Source: Paraburkholderia gardini (GTDB taxonomy: Bacteria > Pseudomonadota > Gammaproteobacteria > Burkholderiales > Burkholderiaceae). Taken from it: DNA of 64,000 bases. The notes beneath the pieces were generated by a model. That model was not told where the DNA came from and made no database searches. It was given only the letters and a program-made list of their open reading frames with translations. This document shows positions 20,843 to 30,299 of this stretch, piece by piece (the first letter of the stretch is position 1; each line of letters begins with the position of its first letter). The stretch spans positions 1 to 64,000 of the forward strand of contig NZ_CAJQYY010000003.1 in the NCBI RefSeq assembly GCF_907164575.1, read 5' to 3'. Made by a program: the position numbers and the translations under genes.

Positions 20843-21274
20843 TCATTCTTGCGGAGGTGTCCGGTTGAACGCCCATCCGAAGGCCTCGATTTCCAGCTTG
20901 TGTTTCGACGCGAGTCGCGCAAGACACCGCTCCCCTTTGACTGTCAGGTGCACTTCGACCTGACGCCCGTCTGCCCTGCTCGCACGACGCAAGACAAGTC
21001 CGTTCGCCTCGCAGCGCGACACCAGCGCGACGGTGCCGTGCGGCGCCGCCTGAAGCCGCTCCGCCAGTTCGCCGACCGTTGCCCAGTCACGCCCCGCGAA
21101 GCCGCGGACGTGCAACATCAACTGATACTGCAGGGACGTGATGCCTTCGGTATGCGTCACCTCCTCCGAGAAGCGAAGAAACCGACGCAGCTGATAGCGA
21201 AAAAGCGACATCGCTTCGATATCGTCCTTGGTCGGCACGCCCGCCGAAACTGCAGGTTTCCTGCGCGTCGTCAT
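20843..21274 (-). CDS. MarR-family transcriptional regulator
   Basis: Dimeric winged-helix regulator of 143 residues. It has LRRFLRFSEEVTHTEGITSLQYQLMLHVRG as dimerisation and first DNA-binding helices, the recognition region VGELAERLQAAPHGTVALVSRCEANGLV, and the wing RRASRADGRQVEVHLTVKGERCL with the usual DxR core. Its target and ligand are unknown; the GGDEF-EAL gene on the same strand 130 bases upstream is a neighbour but need not be a target. Confidence 0.9.
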   Translation of the reverse strand: MTTRRKPAVSAGVPTKDDIEAMSLFRYQLRRFLRFSEEVTHTEGITSLQYQLMLHVRGFAGRDWATVGELAERLQAAPHGTVALVSRCEANGLVLRRASRADGRQVEVHLTVKGERCLARLASKHKLEIEAFGWAFNRTPPQE

Positions 21275-21403
21275 GCTGTTGGTTCCCGTGCTCGAAATGG
21301 ACTGGTTGAACCGACATCATACTCACGATCTTCCAGCGCATGCATGCACGCACACGTATCGCACGTGCGCGTGGCACCAGTTGCCCCTTTGATGAAGAAC
21401 GGA

Positions 21404-24400
21404 TCAGTTCAGCGTGCCTGAATCGACGCTTCGTTCATCGTTTCCTTCCACCTGATCCGTTGCCTGATCCGCGGCGCCGAAGCTGCTTGCGAACTGCTCG
21501 AAGCCTTCGATCGGCAGCGGTTTGCAAAAGAGGAAGCCTTGATAGGCATGGCAGCCTGCCATGGCAAGAAAATCCCTTTGTGCTTCGTTCTCGACGCCCT
21601 CGGCGATCACACCCAGGTCGAAGCTTCGCGCGAGCGCCACGATGGTTCTCGCAATGTCGGCGTCGTTGGGGTCGTCCAGGATATCGCGCACGAACGACCG
21701 GTCGATCTTCAGTTGATCGAGAGGCAAACGCTTCAGGTAAGAGAGCGACGAATAACCAATGCCGAAGTCATCCAGCGAGAACGTCACACCGTACGCCCGA
21801 AGCGCCCTCATTTTTTCGATGATGTCCTCGACATTCTCGACAAGCACGCTTTCGGTCAGTTCCAGCTTCAGCCGGTCCGCCCTCGCACCCGTTCGCTGGA
21901 TGACCGTCAGCACGCCCTCCACGAAGTCAGGCTCCCGAAACTGGCGCGCGCTGACGTTCACCGCAATCGACAGATGCGCCATCGATGGGCGCGTCGCCCA
22001 CCCGGCCAGCTGGCTGCACGCGGACGCAAGGACCATCTGTCCAATCTCGAGGATCAAGCCGGTCTCTTCCGCGAGCGGAATGAATTCGCCTGGCGGGATC
22101 AGCCCGCGCACCGGATGCACCCATCGCACGAGCGCTTCGGCGCCGGTTATATGACCGCCGTCGATGACCTGCGCCTGGTAGTGAAGCACAAACTGGTTCT
22201 CTTCAATCGCGTTGCGCAGACCCACCTCCAGCTCCGCCCGCTTCAGCACGACGGTCTGCATGGCAGGGTCGAAGAAGCACATCGCGTTGCGGCCGCGCTC
22301 CTTGGACTTGTACATCGCGAGATCGGCCTGCTTGAAAAGCTCGTCGGTGGAGGTTTGCTCTCCATCGAATACCGCCACGCCAATGCTTGCGGTGCTGCGG
22401 AACTGGACGCCGCTCAACTGATAGGTGCTGCCCAGTACGGCGAGAATCCGCTCGCCCACCGCCTCGGTCTGCGCAGTCGCCGTCGCCTTGTCGAAGCTCA
22501 GGTTCCCCAGCACGACAACGAACTCGTCGCCGCCTACCCGGGCGACTGTGTCGCCCTCGCTCACGCTGCTCGACAGACGGTAGGCAACCTGCCGCAGGAG
22601 CATGTCGCCCTTGTCATGACCGAGCGTATCGTTCAGCGTCTTGAAGTGATCCAGGTCGATGAACATCAACGCACCGCAGACCTTGTCCCGGTGGCTGCTC
22701 GCCATCGACTGCCTCAGCCGTTCAAGCAGCAGAGCGCGGTTAGGCAGGCGCGTGAGCGTGTCATAGAACGCGAGTTCACGGATTTTCTCTTCCGACTTCT
22801 TGCGCTGCGTGATGTCGTGGTGCGTGCCGACGTAATGTGTCACCGCGCCGCCTTCGCCGGTCACCGCTGAAATCGTCAGCCACTTGGGATAGATCTCGCC
22901 GTTCTTCCGGCGACCCCAGATTTCACCCTGCCATCCGCCGACGCGGCGAATGGTTTGCCACATCTCCTTGTAGAACGCGGCATCGTGAAGGTCCGACTTG
23001 AGCAGCCGCGGCGTGCGCCCGACGACTTCCTCGGCGGCGTATCCAGTGCATTCGGTGAACGCCGAGTTCACGCGAAGTATCGTGCTCTCGACGTCAGTGA
23101 CCATCATGGCTTCCTGCGAATCGAACGCCACGGCGGCAATACGCAGTTCCGCCTCGATCTGCTTGCGCTCGGTGATGTCGCGACCGCTTGTACGAAAACC
23201 GATGAAGCCACCTCGTGCATTGCTGATCGGCACCCACGAAACCGAAAGCCACACGTGCGAGCCATCCTTGCGCACACAACGAAACTCGAGATCGTCGCCG
23301 CGATACCCCTGCAGACCTTTCTGGAATTCCGGCGCCACGCGCGGAATGTCGTCCGGGTGAATCAGCGTGCGGGAGAAGTCGGGCATCGCCATGCATTCCT
23401 CTACCGTATAACCCGTGTAGTGCTCGACTGACGGGTTGATCCAGCGCGGCTTGCCGTCCTGTCCCCACCAGATCTCCAGATTCACGGTGCAGTCTGCGAT
23501 CGCGCGGAATTTCTCTTCGTTTTCGCGCAGTTCCTGCGTCATTTTCGACGCCAGACGCATCGCACGCCCGCGCCCTGTCATCATGAGCCAGCTGAGGAGT
23601 GTCAATAGCAGGCTTAAGCCCGTACCGGCGCAGGCGATCAACACTTCAGCGTTACGCCCGAGGCGCGAGCGGAATTCGTCGAACGCGCTGACGGAGAGCA
23701 TCCAGTCGTGTCCGTTGACGACCAGATATTCATTGGTGGAAATCAGTGGCGTCGTGTGCCGGTTGCCGGCATCCGACGTTCGATAGAGCAGCGTTGCCTT
23801 CGATGGCGCCACGCCGTCGTAGATCGCGAACGCGAGCCCGTTGGGCTGCTCGCCGTAGAGACTGGCGATCACGTCGCGCATGCGAAACGATGCGTAGACC
23901 CAGCCGGTAATGTGCGCACGACGCTGCGCGACGTTGTCCTGCGTCTCGCCGGGTGCGTAGACCGGCAGGTACATGATGAAACCCGGCCTGCGGTCAGCAC
24001 CCATATCGGCTGACAGACTCACCTTGCCCGAAAGCGTCGCCATGCCGGAATCACGCGCCTTTTCGAGCGCGAGCCGGCGCACCGGATCGTCCCAGGCGTC
24101 GAAGCCGGGCGAGCTGCGCGCGGGACCCACATAGGGCTCACGCTGAATGACCGGCGCGTAATCCTCGCGACTTCCCGGAGGCTGAATCGCGTATCCGGTG
24201 ACGCCTTCCTCGCGCATTTTCGCGACGTGTGCGTCCTTGCGCGCCGCCGGCACCCATTCGACGACACCCACGGCGTGAACCCCGGTAAAGTTCACGTCGA
24301 GATTAAGCGCGTTGACATAGCTGCGGAACTTCGCACGATCGATCGTGCCGCTCGTGGCAAACAGGCTCTGCACGCCGCGCAGCATGAGTTCATACGTCGC

Positions 24401-24565
24401 CATCCGCTGTTCGATGCGGCTGACCGCATCGCCCACCGAATATTCGAACTGGGTGCGCAGTTCGTTGCGGGTGGCTTGCCGCTCGTGATTCCAGACGCTC
24501 CACGTCACGCAAAGCGACGTCGACAGGACGAGCAGCGGCAACAGGACGGAACGCGCCCTGCTCAC
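21404..24565 (-). CDS. CHASE-PAS-PAS-GGDEF-EAL membrane sensor for cyclic di-GMP turnover
   Basis: 1,053 residues. Transmembrane helices lie near 7-25 and 307-330 and bracket a periplasmic CHASE domain (about 60-290). Then come two PAS domains with PAC tails (about 345-470, 472-592), a GGDEF domain with intact GGDEF (678-682), and an EAL domain with intact EAL at 810-812 plus DDFGIGYSS. Both catalytic signatures look complete, so it could make and degrade c-di-GMP; which activity wins is not predictable. It starts inside the stop codon of the upstream binding-protein gene (ATGA overlap), so the two are translationally coupled and probably form one sensory unit. Confidence 0.95.
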   Translation of the reverse strand: MSRARSVLLPLLVLSTSLCVTWSVWNHERQATRNELRTQFEYSVGDAVSRIEQRMATYELMLRGVQSLFATSGTIDRAKFRSYVNALNLDVNFTGVHAVGVVEWVPAARKDAHVAKMREEGVTGYAIQPPGSREDYAPVIQREPYVGPARSSPGFDAWDDPVRRLALEKARDSGMATLSGKVSLSADMGADRRPGFIMYLPVYAPGETQDNVAQRRAHITGWVYASFRMRDVIASLYGEQPNGLAFAIYDGVAPSKATLLYRTSDAGNRHTTPLISTNEYLVVNGHDWMLSVSAFDEFRSRLGRNAEVLIACAGTGLSLLLTLLSWLMMTGRGRAMRLASKMTQELRENEEKFRAIADCTVNLEIWWGQDGKPRWINPSVEHYTGYTVEECMAMPDFSRTLIHPDDIPRVAPEFQKGLQGYRGDDLEFRCVRKDGSHVWLSVSWVPISNARGGFIGFRTSGRDITERKQIEAELRIAAVAFDSQEAMMVTDVESTILRVNSAFTECTGYAAEEVVGRTPRLLKSDLHDAAFYKEMWQTIRRVGGWQGEIWGRRKNGEIYPKWLTISAVTGEGGAVTHYVGTHHDITQRKKSEEKIRELAFYDTLTRLPNRALLLERLRQSMASSHRDKVCGALMFIDLDHFKTLNDTLGHDKGDMLLRQVAYRLSSSVSEGDTVARVGGDEFVVVLGNLSFDKATATAQTEAVGERILAVLGSTYQLSGVQFRSTASIGVAVFDGEQTSTDELFKQADLAMYKSKERGRNAMCFFDPAMQTVVLKRAELEVGLRNAIEENQFVLHYQAQVIDGGHITGAEALVRWVHPVRGLIPPGEFIPLAEETGLILEIGQMVLASACSQLAGWATRPSMAHLSIAVNVSARQFREPDFVEGVLTVIQRTGARADRLKLELTESVLVENVEDIIEKMRALRAYGVTFSLDDFGIGYSSLSYLKRLPLDQLKIDRSFVRDILDDPNDADIARTIVALARSFDLGVIAEGVENEAQRDFLAMAGCHAYQGFLFCKPLPIEGFEQFASSFGAADQATDQVEGNDERSVDSGTLN

Positions 24566-25356
24566 GGTGTCGCCTGAAAGTTGACCATGGAATTAGCGAG
24601 GTCCGGCTTGAAGTATTTGTCGAAAATCCGGCGCACCGTGCCGTCAGCGCGCATCTCGTCCACGAGCGCACGCCATTTCGCCCGTTCCGCGTCCGGGAGC
24701 GCCTTGTTCGACATGATCAGACCGTGCGGCACCGACGGATCGTTGAATTCGATGATGGTCGTCACGTCGCGAATCTTCTTCTCGTCGATCGCGGGATAAT
24801 CGAAGGGCTCGATAATCATGCCCTGGATGCGGTGCAGAATGAGCGCCTGATACAGCGGCTCCAGGCCGCCACCCTGGCTGACACGGTTCTCCGACGCGAG
24901 CTTGTCGACCAGCGCGTTCGCCGAATCGCTATAGCGGAAACTGCGAATCACGCCGAGCTGCGCGTGTTTGTCGTTCTCGAAGTCCGCGACGTTATGAATG
25001 CCAGCGTCGTTGCGAACCAGCAAATAATATTTGTTGCTGAAGTACCACGCGAATGACGCGTACTGGTTACGCTCGTCGTTGGCGATACCTGAAAGGCTGA
25101 AGTCGAGCGCGCCGGATTCGATCAGCTTCCAGATCCGCGCGCGCGACATCAGGCTGACCTTGATCTGGCAGCCGCTGCGGCGAATCAGTTCTTCCGCGAA
25201 ATCCTTGTCGATGCCGCTATCCGTATCGAGCGAATAAAGCAGGCCATGGTCGTGCAAACCGAGTGTGAAGGGTCGGGAACAATCCGGTCCAGCCGCAAAG
25301 GCATTGCCTGTGCAACATACCGCCAGTAGCACACCACCAAGCCAGTTTCGAATCAC
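24562..25356 (-). CDS. Periplasmic solute-binding protein (family 3), coupled to the GGDEF-EAL sensor
   Basis: 264 residues from a GTG at 25356, chosen because GGAGG lies four bases upstream and a normal signal peptide follows (MIRNWLGGVLLAVCCTGNAFA). The longer upstream frame lacks a start signal. The mature protein is a small type II periplasmic binding fold: GIDKDFAEELIRRSGCQIKV, then MSRARIWKLIESGALDFSLSG and GVIRSF. No ABC permease or ATPase is near. Its stop overlaps the sensor's ATG, so it most likely binds an amino acid or related ligand and reports to the CHASE domain (inference). Confidence 0.88.
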   Translation of the reverse strand: MIRNWLGGVLLAVCCTGNAFAAGPDCSRPFTLGLHDHGLLYSLDTDSGIDKDFAEELIRRSGCQIKVSLMSRARIWKLIESGALDFSLSGIANDERNQYASFAWYFSNKYYLLVRNDAGIHNVADFENDKHAQLGVIRSFRYSDSANALVDKLASENRVSQGGGLEPLYQALILHRIQGMIIEPFDYPAIDEKKIRDVTTIIEFNDPSVPHGLIMSNKALPDAERAKWRALVDEMRADGTVRRIFDKYFKPDLANSMVNFQATP

Positions 25357-25712
25357 AGTGCCTCCGCAGCGGAACGTCGCATCGTTGAATTGTTGTCCGC
25401 AACCCCGACCCGACGGGGCGACCCACCGGCCGTGCCTTGCAAATTCCAGCCTGTTCAGGTCTTCGTGTGCCCTTCCTGGTGCGGTGCGTCCGGCGATGAA
25501 CGCCCAGGAATCGGGTAAACAAATCCTCCGCACGCATTATCGGCAATAGTTCGCGATTCTTGAGCGGTGCAGGCGATTTTTTCTGACCGGATGTTCAGAG
25601 CCCGACCGGGTAGATGATCGCCCATCTGCGAAACCAGCGTTTGAAATCGCCATCGCCGGATTGATGCAATTTCGCCGGCTTGCCTCGCCCATCGTCCCGC
25701 CCGGCCTGAACG
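25357..25712. other. Intergenic region, nothing recognised
   Basis: 356 bases between the binding-protein start and the end of the DsbA-family gene. No hairpin terminator, promoter consensus or family-matching frame was found; a frame over 25595-25951 is antisense to the DsbA gene. Confidence 0.5.
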
Positions 25713-26354
25713 TTACGTTTCGGACAGAATCTGCTGGATGGCCTGCTCGAAGGTTTCCACGGGTTGCCCGCCGGACACCAGATAGCGCTGGTTGAAGATG
25801 ATCGCCGGCACCGAGTGGATGCCCATCGCCTGGTATTTCTGTTCTTCGGCGCGAACGTCGTCTGCATAGCGATCGCTTTGCAGCACATCGCCTGCCTCCG
25901 CGGCGTCGAGTCCCACGGACCGGGCCGCTTCGACCAGGACTTCGTGGTCACTCGGGTCCTTGCCCCCGGAATGGTAAGCCCGCAGCAGTGCCATTTTGAG
26001 CGGCAACTGCCTGCCTTCGATACCGGCCCAATGCATCAGGCGATGCGCGTCGAAGGTGTTATAGACACGCGTACGCGGGCCGAACGCAAAGCCCACACTC
26101 TCGCCCCGCTCACGGATCATGGCTTGTGTTTCGGCGATCTGTTCCGGTGTGCGTCCGTATTTCTTGCCGAGATAGTCGACGATAGCCTCGCCGCCAGTTC
26201 CCATCTCCGGATTCAGCTCAAAGGGATGCACGACGATCCGGGCGTCGACCGCTTCGCCAAGTCGCGATAATGCAAGCTGAAGTGAAGACAGGCCGATCGC
26301 ACACCACGGGCATGCGATATCGGAAACAAAATCGATTGTCAGTTGTTGTGTCAT
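25713..26354 (-). CDS. DsbA-family oxidoreductase, FrnE-like
   Basis: 213 residues without a signal peptide, hence cytoplasmic. It has thioredoxin-fold strand LTIDFVSDIACPWCAIGL with active-site CPWC (about 17-20), an inserted helical domain, and the cis-Pro loop MGIHSVPAIIFNQRYLVSGG (about 180). FrnE-like proteins are implicated in polyketide tailoring and in disulfide chemistry under oxidative stress; the role here is unknown. GAGGAACGCG lies before the ATG at 26354, eight bases after the KfrA-like gene ends, so the two are one transcript. Confidence 0.93.
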   Translation of the reverse strand: MTQQLTIDFVSDIACPWCAIGLSSLQLALSRLGEAVDARIVVHPFELNPEMGTGGEAIVDYLGKKYGRTPEQIAETQAMIRERGESVGFAFGPRTRVYNTFDAHRLMHWAGIEGRQLPLKMALLRAYHSGGKDPSDHEVLVEAARSVGLDAAEAGDVLQSDRYADDVRAEEQKYQAMGIHSVPAIIFNQRYLVSGGQPVETFEQAIQQILSET

Positions 26355-26362
26355 CGCGTTCC

Positions 26363-28771
26363 TCAACTATCCACCCTGGACATGACGGCCGTAGCCGGGT
26401 TATACCGGTAGCCCTTCTGGGCGAGTTGCTGAACCATCGTCGCGCCGATCAGTTTCTGCTGCATTTCCCGGGATACCAGTTCGTGATCCGGCTTGACCCG
26501 CTCCAGCTCGGATGAGAGTCGCCGCAACAGCGCGACTTCTCCCGTGCTGCGCGCGTCGATGAACAATATCTTCTCGCCTGCCTGGCCAAGTCTTTGTTTA
26601 AGCTCTTTGGCATGCGCCGCCCACTGTTCGGCATTGGCACGAAGCTCGTCGAAGGCCTTTTCGTGGGCTCTGGCCTGTGCCGCCAGCTGACGTTGCAAAG
26701 CATCGATGTCTTCCGCGCCCGCGGATTCACTGGCGTGCATGGCAACTTGCCGTGCGCGCTGGCTTTCCGTCGAGTCGGCTGCCTCGTGCGCGGCGAGACG
26801 CTGCTCCAGTTGCGCGACATGTTTTTCGGCGGCATCCGCGCGGTCCTCCGCGGCAGAGGCTTCCTGCGAAACGCGGGCGAGTTCGGCACTCGCGGCCATC
26901 TTCGCGGCAGTCAAGACGCTTTCGCGTTCGCGGGCCTCACCGAGTTCCCCGGTTATGCGCTGCAGTTCGGTGAGCTGGGCCAATGCCTCTTCCTTGCGCG
27001 CCGCGCCTGCCTTACGCTCCGTCACAAACGCTGTACGGGCCTGATCCCGTTGAGCCTCCATCGCGGCAAGCCGTGCAACGCACTCGTTCACCTCTGCTCT
27101 CGCCGCTTCAGCGCGCGATGAAGCTGTGCCCGCTTCCTGCGACCGGCGCGTCACTTCTTCCGACTTCGCCTGACAGGCGTCGCTCAGCGTTGCGATCTCC
27201 TGCCGTGCCGCGTCGAGCTGCTGATTAACCTGCGTGATTTCGTCACTCCTGCTTGAGACGACTGCGCTCAACTGTTCATGCGCATGATGCGCCTCTTCAA
27301 GCGACGCATTTGCAGCTTCCAGTTTCGCTGCTTCCCCTGACGCACGCTGTACGAGTTCCTCGATGCGTGTTTCAGCGGCTTCGGCGCGCAAGGAAGCCGC
27401 GCTTGCCTCTTGCGACCGGCGTGTCACTTCTTCCGACTTTACCTGGCACACGTCGTTCAGGGTCGCGATCTCATGCTGTGCCTCGTCAAGTCGCTGGTTC
27501 TTCTGAGCGATCTCGTCGCTCCTGCTAGCGACGATCGCAGTCAGCTCTTCACGCGCCTTCTGTGACTCTTCAAGCGATACATTTGCAGCTTCCAGTTTCG
27601 CTGCTTCCTCCGACGCACGTTGTACGAGTTCCTCAATGCGTGTTTCAGCAGCTTCAGCGCGCGATGAAGCCGCGCTTGCCTCTTGCGACCAGCGTGTCAC
27701 TTCTTCCGACTTTGCGTGGCACGCGTCGCTCAACGTCGCGATCTCTTGCCTCGCTGCGTCAAGCTGCTGGTTCCTCTGAGCGATCTCGTCGCTCCTGCTA
27801 GCGACGATCGCAGTCAGTTCTTCACGCGCCTTGTGTGACTCTTCGAGCGACGTCTTCGTGGCTTCCAGCGCAACTGCTTCTTCAGATGCACGCTGTACAA
27901 GTTCCTCGATACGCGTTTCGGCAGCTTCCACGCGCGATGAAGCCGCGCTTGCCTCTTGCGACCAGTGCGTCACCTCTTCCGATTTCGTCTGACAGGCGTC
28001 GCTTAACGTTGCGATCTCTTGCCGCGCCGCGTCAAGCTGCTGGTTCGTTCGCGCAATCTCTTCGTTTTTGCTTGAAACGACCGCGGTTAATTCTTCACGC
28101 GCCTTGTGTGCTTCCTCAAGCGACGCCTTCGTCGCTTCCAGCGCAGCAGCTTCTTCGGATGCACGCAGTACGAGTTCCTCGATACGCGTTTCGGCAGCTT
28201 CCGCGCGCGATGAAGCCGTGCCCGCTTCCTGCGACCAGCGCGCCACCTCTTCCGACTTCGCCTGACAGGCGTCGCTCAACGTTGCGATCTCCTGCCGCGC
28301 TGCGTCAAGCTGCTGGTTTGTTCGCGCAATCTCTTCGCTTTTGCTTGAGACGACCGCGGTTAGTTCCTCACGCGCCTTACGCCCCGCGTCGACTTCTTCG
28401 AGTATCTTCTGAAACTCGGCAAGCGCCTCGTCCCGTTCTACATGAGCGGTGGCGACGTGCTCGTTCATCTCCACGAGACGCTGACTGAACGCCTTCTCCG
28501 CCTCCGCGTGCGACACCGTCCAGATGCGACCTGCGGCGCTCATCATCGTTTCGACAAGGCCCTCGGGCAATCCCGCCTGAACCAGCGATTCCTGTGTTGC
28601 GGGCTGCCGCGCTTCGCGCCAGCGCTGCAGGGCCGCCACGATCGCAACCAGCGAACCGCCGCGAACCTCTGACCAGATTGTGACTGGAGAAACCCTTCTG
28701 CCTTCTTCGACCATGCGATCTGCGATTGCAGCGACCAGCTCATCGGTGATCGTGTCTGCGTCCGTGGACAT
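26363..28771 (-). CDS. KfrA-like DNA-binding protein with repeated coiled coil
   Basis: 802 residues. The N-terminal KfrA_N domain (about 5-110; ELVAAIADRMVEEGRRVSPVTIWSEVRGGS) is the helix-turn-helix DNA-binding part known from plasmid KfrA. Residues 132 to about 556 are a tandem array of 91-residue coiled-coil units, and a further coiled coil follows. The C-terminus VQQLAQKGYRYNPATAVMSRVDS is conserved in chromosomal Burkholderia KfrA-like proteins (recollection). KfrA acts as an autoregulator and a segregation or nucleoid-like filament former; this copy is next to a FrnE-like gene, with no plasmid genes around. Confidence 0.88.
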   Translation of the reverse strand: MSTDADTITDELVAAIADRMVEEGRRVSPVTIWSEVRGGSLVAIVAALQRWREARQPATQESLVQAGLPEGLVETMMSAAGRIWTVSHAEAEKAFSQRLVEMNEHVATAHVERDEALAEFQKILEEVDAGRKAREELTAVVSSKSEEIARTNQQLDAARQEIATLSDACQAKSEEVARWSQEAGTASSRAEAAETRIEELVLRASEEAAALEATKASLEEAHKAREELTAVVSSKNEEIARTNQQLDAARQEIATLSDACQTKSEEVTHWSQEASAASSRVEAAETRIEELVQRASEEAVALEATKTSLEESHKAREELTAIVASRSDEIAQRNQQLDAARQEIATLSDACHAKSEEVTRWSQEASAASSRAEAAETRIEELVQRASEEAAKLEAANVSLEESQKAREELTAIVASRSDEIAQKNQRLDEAQHEIATLNDVCQVKSEEVTRRSQEASAASLRAEAAETRIEELVQRASGEAAKLEAANASLEEAHHAHEQLSAVVSSRSDEITQVNQQLDAARQEIATLSDACQAKSEEVTRRSQEAGTASSRAEAARAEVNECVARLAAMEAQRDQARTAFVTERKAGAARKEEALAQLTELQRITGELGEARERESVLTAAKMAASAELARVSQEASAAEDRADAAEKHVAQLEQRLAAHEAADSTESQRARQVAMHASESAGAEDIDALQRQLAAQARAHEKAFDELRANAEQWAAHAKELKQRLGQAGEKILFIDARSTGEVALLRRLSSELERVKPDHELVSREMQQKLIGATMVQQLAQKGYRYNPATAVMSRVDS
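27105..28378 (-). repeat. Five 273-bp in-frame repeats in the KfrA-like gene
   Basis: Tandem copies encode about 91 residues each, beginning KAREELTA(V/I)V and running through NQQLDAARQEIATLSDAC, EEVTRWSQEA and RIEELVQRASEEA. Units start near residues 132, 223, 314, 405 and 496; the fifth diverges after about 60 residues. The size is an exact multiple of three and of the heptad, so copy number can vary without frameshift. Confidence 0.85.
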
Positions 28772-29426
28772 AAGCGCCTCAATAACCAGGGTGATCGTGC
28801 TAAAAATAGATTCTTCTATACGTTACTACGTTCAGCAAAATCCCATTGAAAGCAGAATGAAGGATTGTACCGCCTGGGTAAAGCCTGCTGGGCCTGTTCT
28901 TGCCGGCAGGTAACGCGCGCTCAAATGTCTGTTTGCGACTTCTGCGCTCCCTTGCGGAGAGTATCGCGCGAGGCGGTATAGGGCGAGACGCTTCGTTTAG
29001 CGCGGAGATGCCGGCAAACACGTCCGCGATGAAATCCATGAATACTGGAGCGCACCTTCGACGGTCCGCCAATCCCGCGTCTGACAATCAAAAGATCGTC
29101 GATTCCATTCTCGCGGAACGCTTCGGCAAACCTTGGGAGATCGCGAAAGCCATCGTGTATCTGGCTTCGGATAAGTCGGCATGGAGATCGCCGTGGATGA
29201 TGGGCGGATGCTGAACGACCAAGGTGTGGTTGCCAGCACGTCTGAATCACAACGCGCTGGACCGGTTAATACCAATGCGTTCGATGACAGGAATCAGACC
29301 CACCTTGCGTTGCGGAGCGCGGCGGTCAAGGCAGATGGCATCTGCGACTTATCCGCCGGCGACGAAGGCATCCTGCGCGGGGACCTGTCGCGTGAAGATT
29401 GAGACAAGCCACGGCTGCGTCATGCG
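28772..29426. other. Intergenic region with a decayed SDR gene
   Basis: 655 bases between the KfrA-like start and the end of the isomerase gene. The AT-rich segment at 28790-28830 probably holds the kfrA-like promoter. Apart from the SDR remnant at 29038-29216, no family was recognised. Confidence 0.5.
29038..29216 (+). pseudogene. Remnant of a short-chain dehydrogenase C-terminus
   Basis: The plus strand encodes ILAERFGKPWEIAKAIVYLASDKSA, which matches the SDR segment RFG.P.EIA.AV.FLASD, and after a frame change GMEIAVDDGRMLN, matching the usual final G.E..VDGG. The Rossmann fold, catalytic Ser-Tyr-Lys and start are missing. It is a frameshifted 3' fragment of a lost gene. Confidence 0.75.
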
Positions 29427-30299
29427 TTACTCAGGAAACACCGCTTGCACGGATGCGGCGTGGTGCTGCCGCACGTCGCGCCATACGTCACGAATCCAGT
29501 CGCGCAACAGCAATGATTCGGCCCAACGGTCCGTCGTATCGTTGCCGTCGCGGCCAATGATCGCGTAGGGCTTCGGACCAAGCTCACAGGTGAACGCGAG
29601 CGTGTCGTCCGCTCCCGCGCGTTTGCACCACGACGCGAAACCGTAGCGCCACCAGTCGAGGAACAGGTCCACCCACATCCTGTGCGGCTCGAATGACAGC
29701 TCGATCTGAACCTGCTCGCGGCTCGCAACGCGGCCATGAAACGCCCAGGAACTGTCGAGAATGCGATGCATCAGCGCATGGTTCTCGCCGGATACCGGCC
29801 ATGCGAACTCCCGGCCTACGAGGTAATGTGAAATGTCGCCGAGCAGTTTTGTCCCGGGACGCGCATCGAGCAGGTCGAGTGTGAAATAGAGGTCGGTGGT
29901 CATGCGGTCGCGGTGCGTTTCGATGTACACCGGGAAATCCACCTGCTCCGCAAGACGCGACCACCCGTCGAGCAGCGTCACCGCTTCTGCAGTGCCGCGC
30001 GGCCGCACATCGGGCTGCAGGTCGATGTGATGCACGCCAGATTCGGTTGCGTTCTCGAGCACCGGTTGCAGATCGTCGACGGTACGCGGAAAGCATTGAC
30101 CCTCCACGTCCAGCCCATACGTCTTGCGTAGCGCCGCTAGCCGCCGCACTTCTGCACGGTCCGCGTAGTGCGCGCTGATGCCGTCGAAACCGGCCCCGGC
30201 AATCATGCGCAGGTTCTCTTCGAGCGATCGCTCGAAGCCATCGCCGTGACGCCGTTCCATCGCCCACATCGACTGGAAGACCAGCAAGCGTTGGCTCAT
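29427..30299 (-). CDS. Sugar phosphate isomerase/epimerase-like TIM-barrel protein (MocC-like position)
   Basis: 290 residues of the xylose-isomerase-like TIM-barrel superfamily. Metal-site-like motifs include GFDGISAHYAD, PVYIETHRDRMTTD and LLGDISHYLVGREF (Glu, Asp and His ligands). GGAGG four bases before the ATG at 30299 fixes the start, which overlaps the stop of the reductase gene (ATGA). It is the last gene of the mocDEF-like operon. MocC of rhizopine catabolism is also a TIM-barrel protein of this broad group, so a step on an inositol-like or sugar product is likely (inference); the exact reaction is not known. Confidence 0.85.
   Translation of the reverse strand: MSQRLLVFQSMWAMERRHGDGFERSLEENLRMIAGAGFDGISAHYADRAEVRRLAALRKTYGLDVEGQCFPRTVDDLQPVLENATESGVHHIDLQPDVRPRGTAEAVTLLDGWSRLAEQVDFPVYIETHRDRMTTDLYFTLDLLDARPGTKLLGDISHYLVGREFAWPVSGENHALMHRILDSSWAFHGRVASREQVQIELSFEPHRMWVDLFLDWWRYGFASWCKRAGADDTLAFTCELGPKPYAIIGRDGNDTTDRWAESLLLRDWIRDVWRDVRQHHAASVQAVFPE

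Noticed and set aside
27105..28378. CRISPR-like array
   Set aside because: The 273-bp periodicity is in-frame protein repeats, without short repeats separated by unique spacers. No CRISPR was found anywhere in the window.
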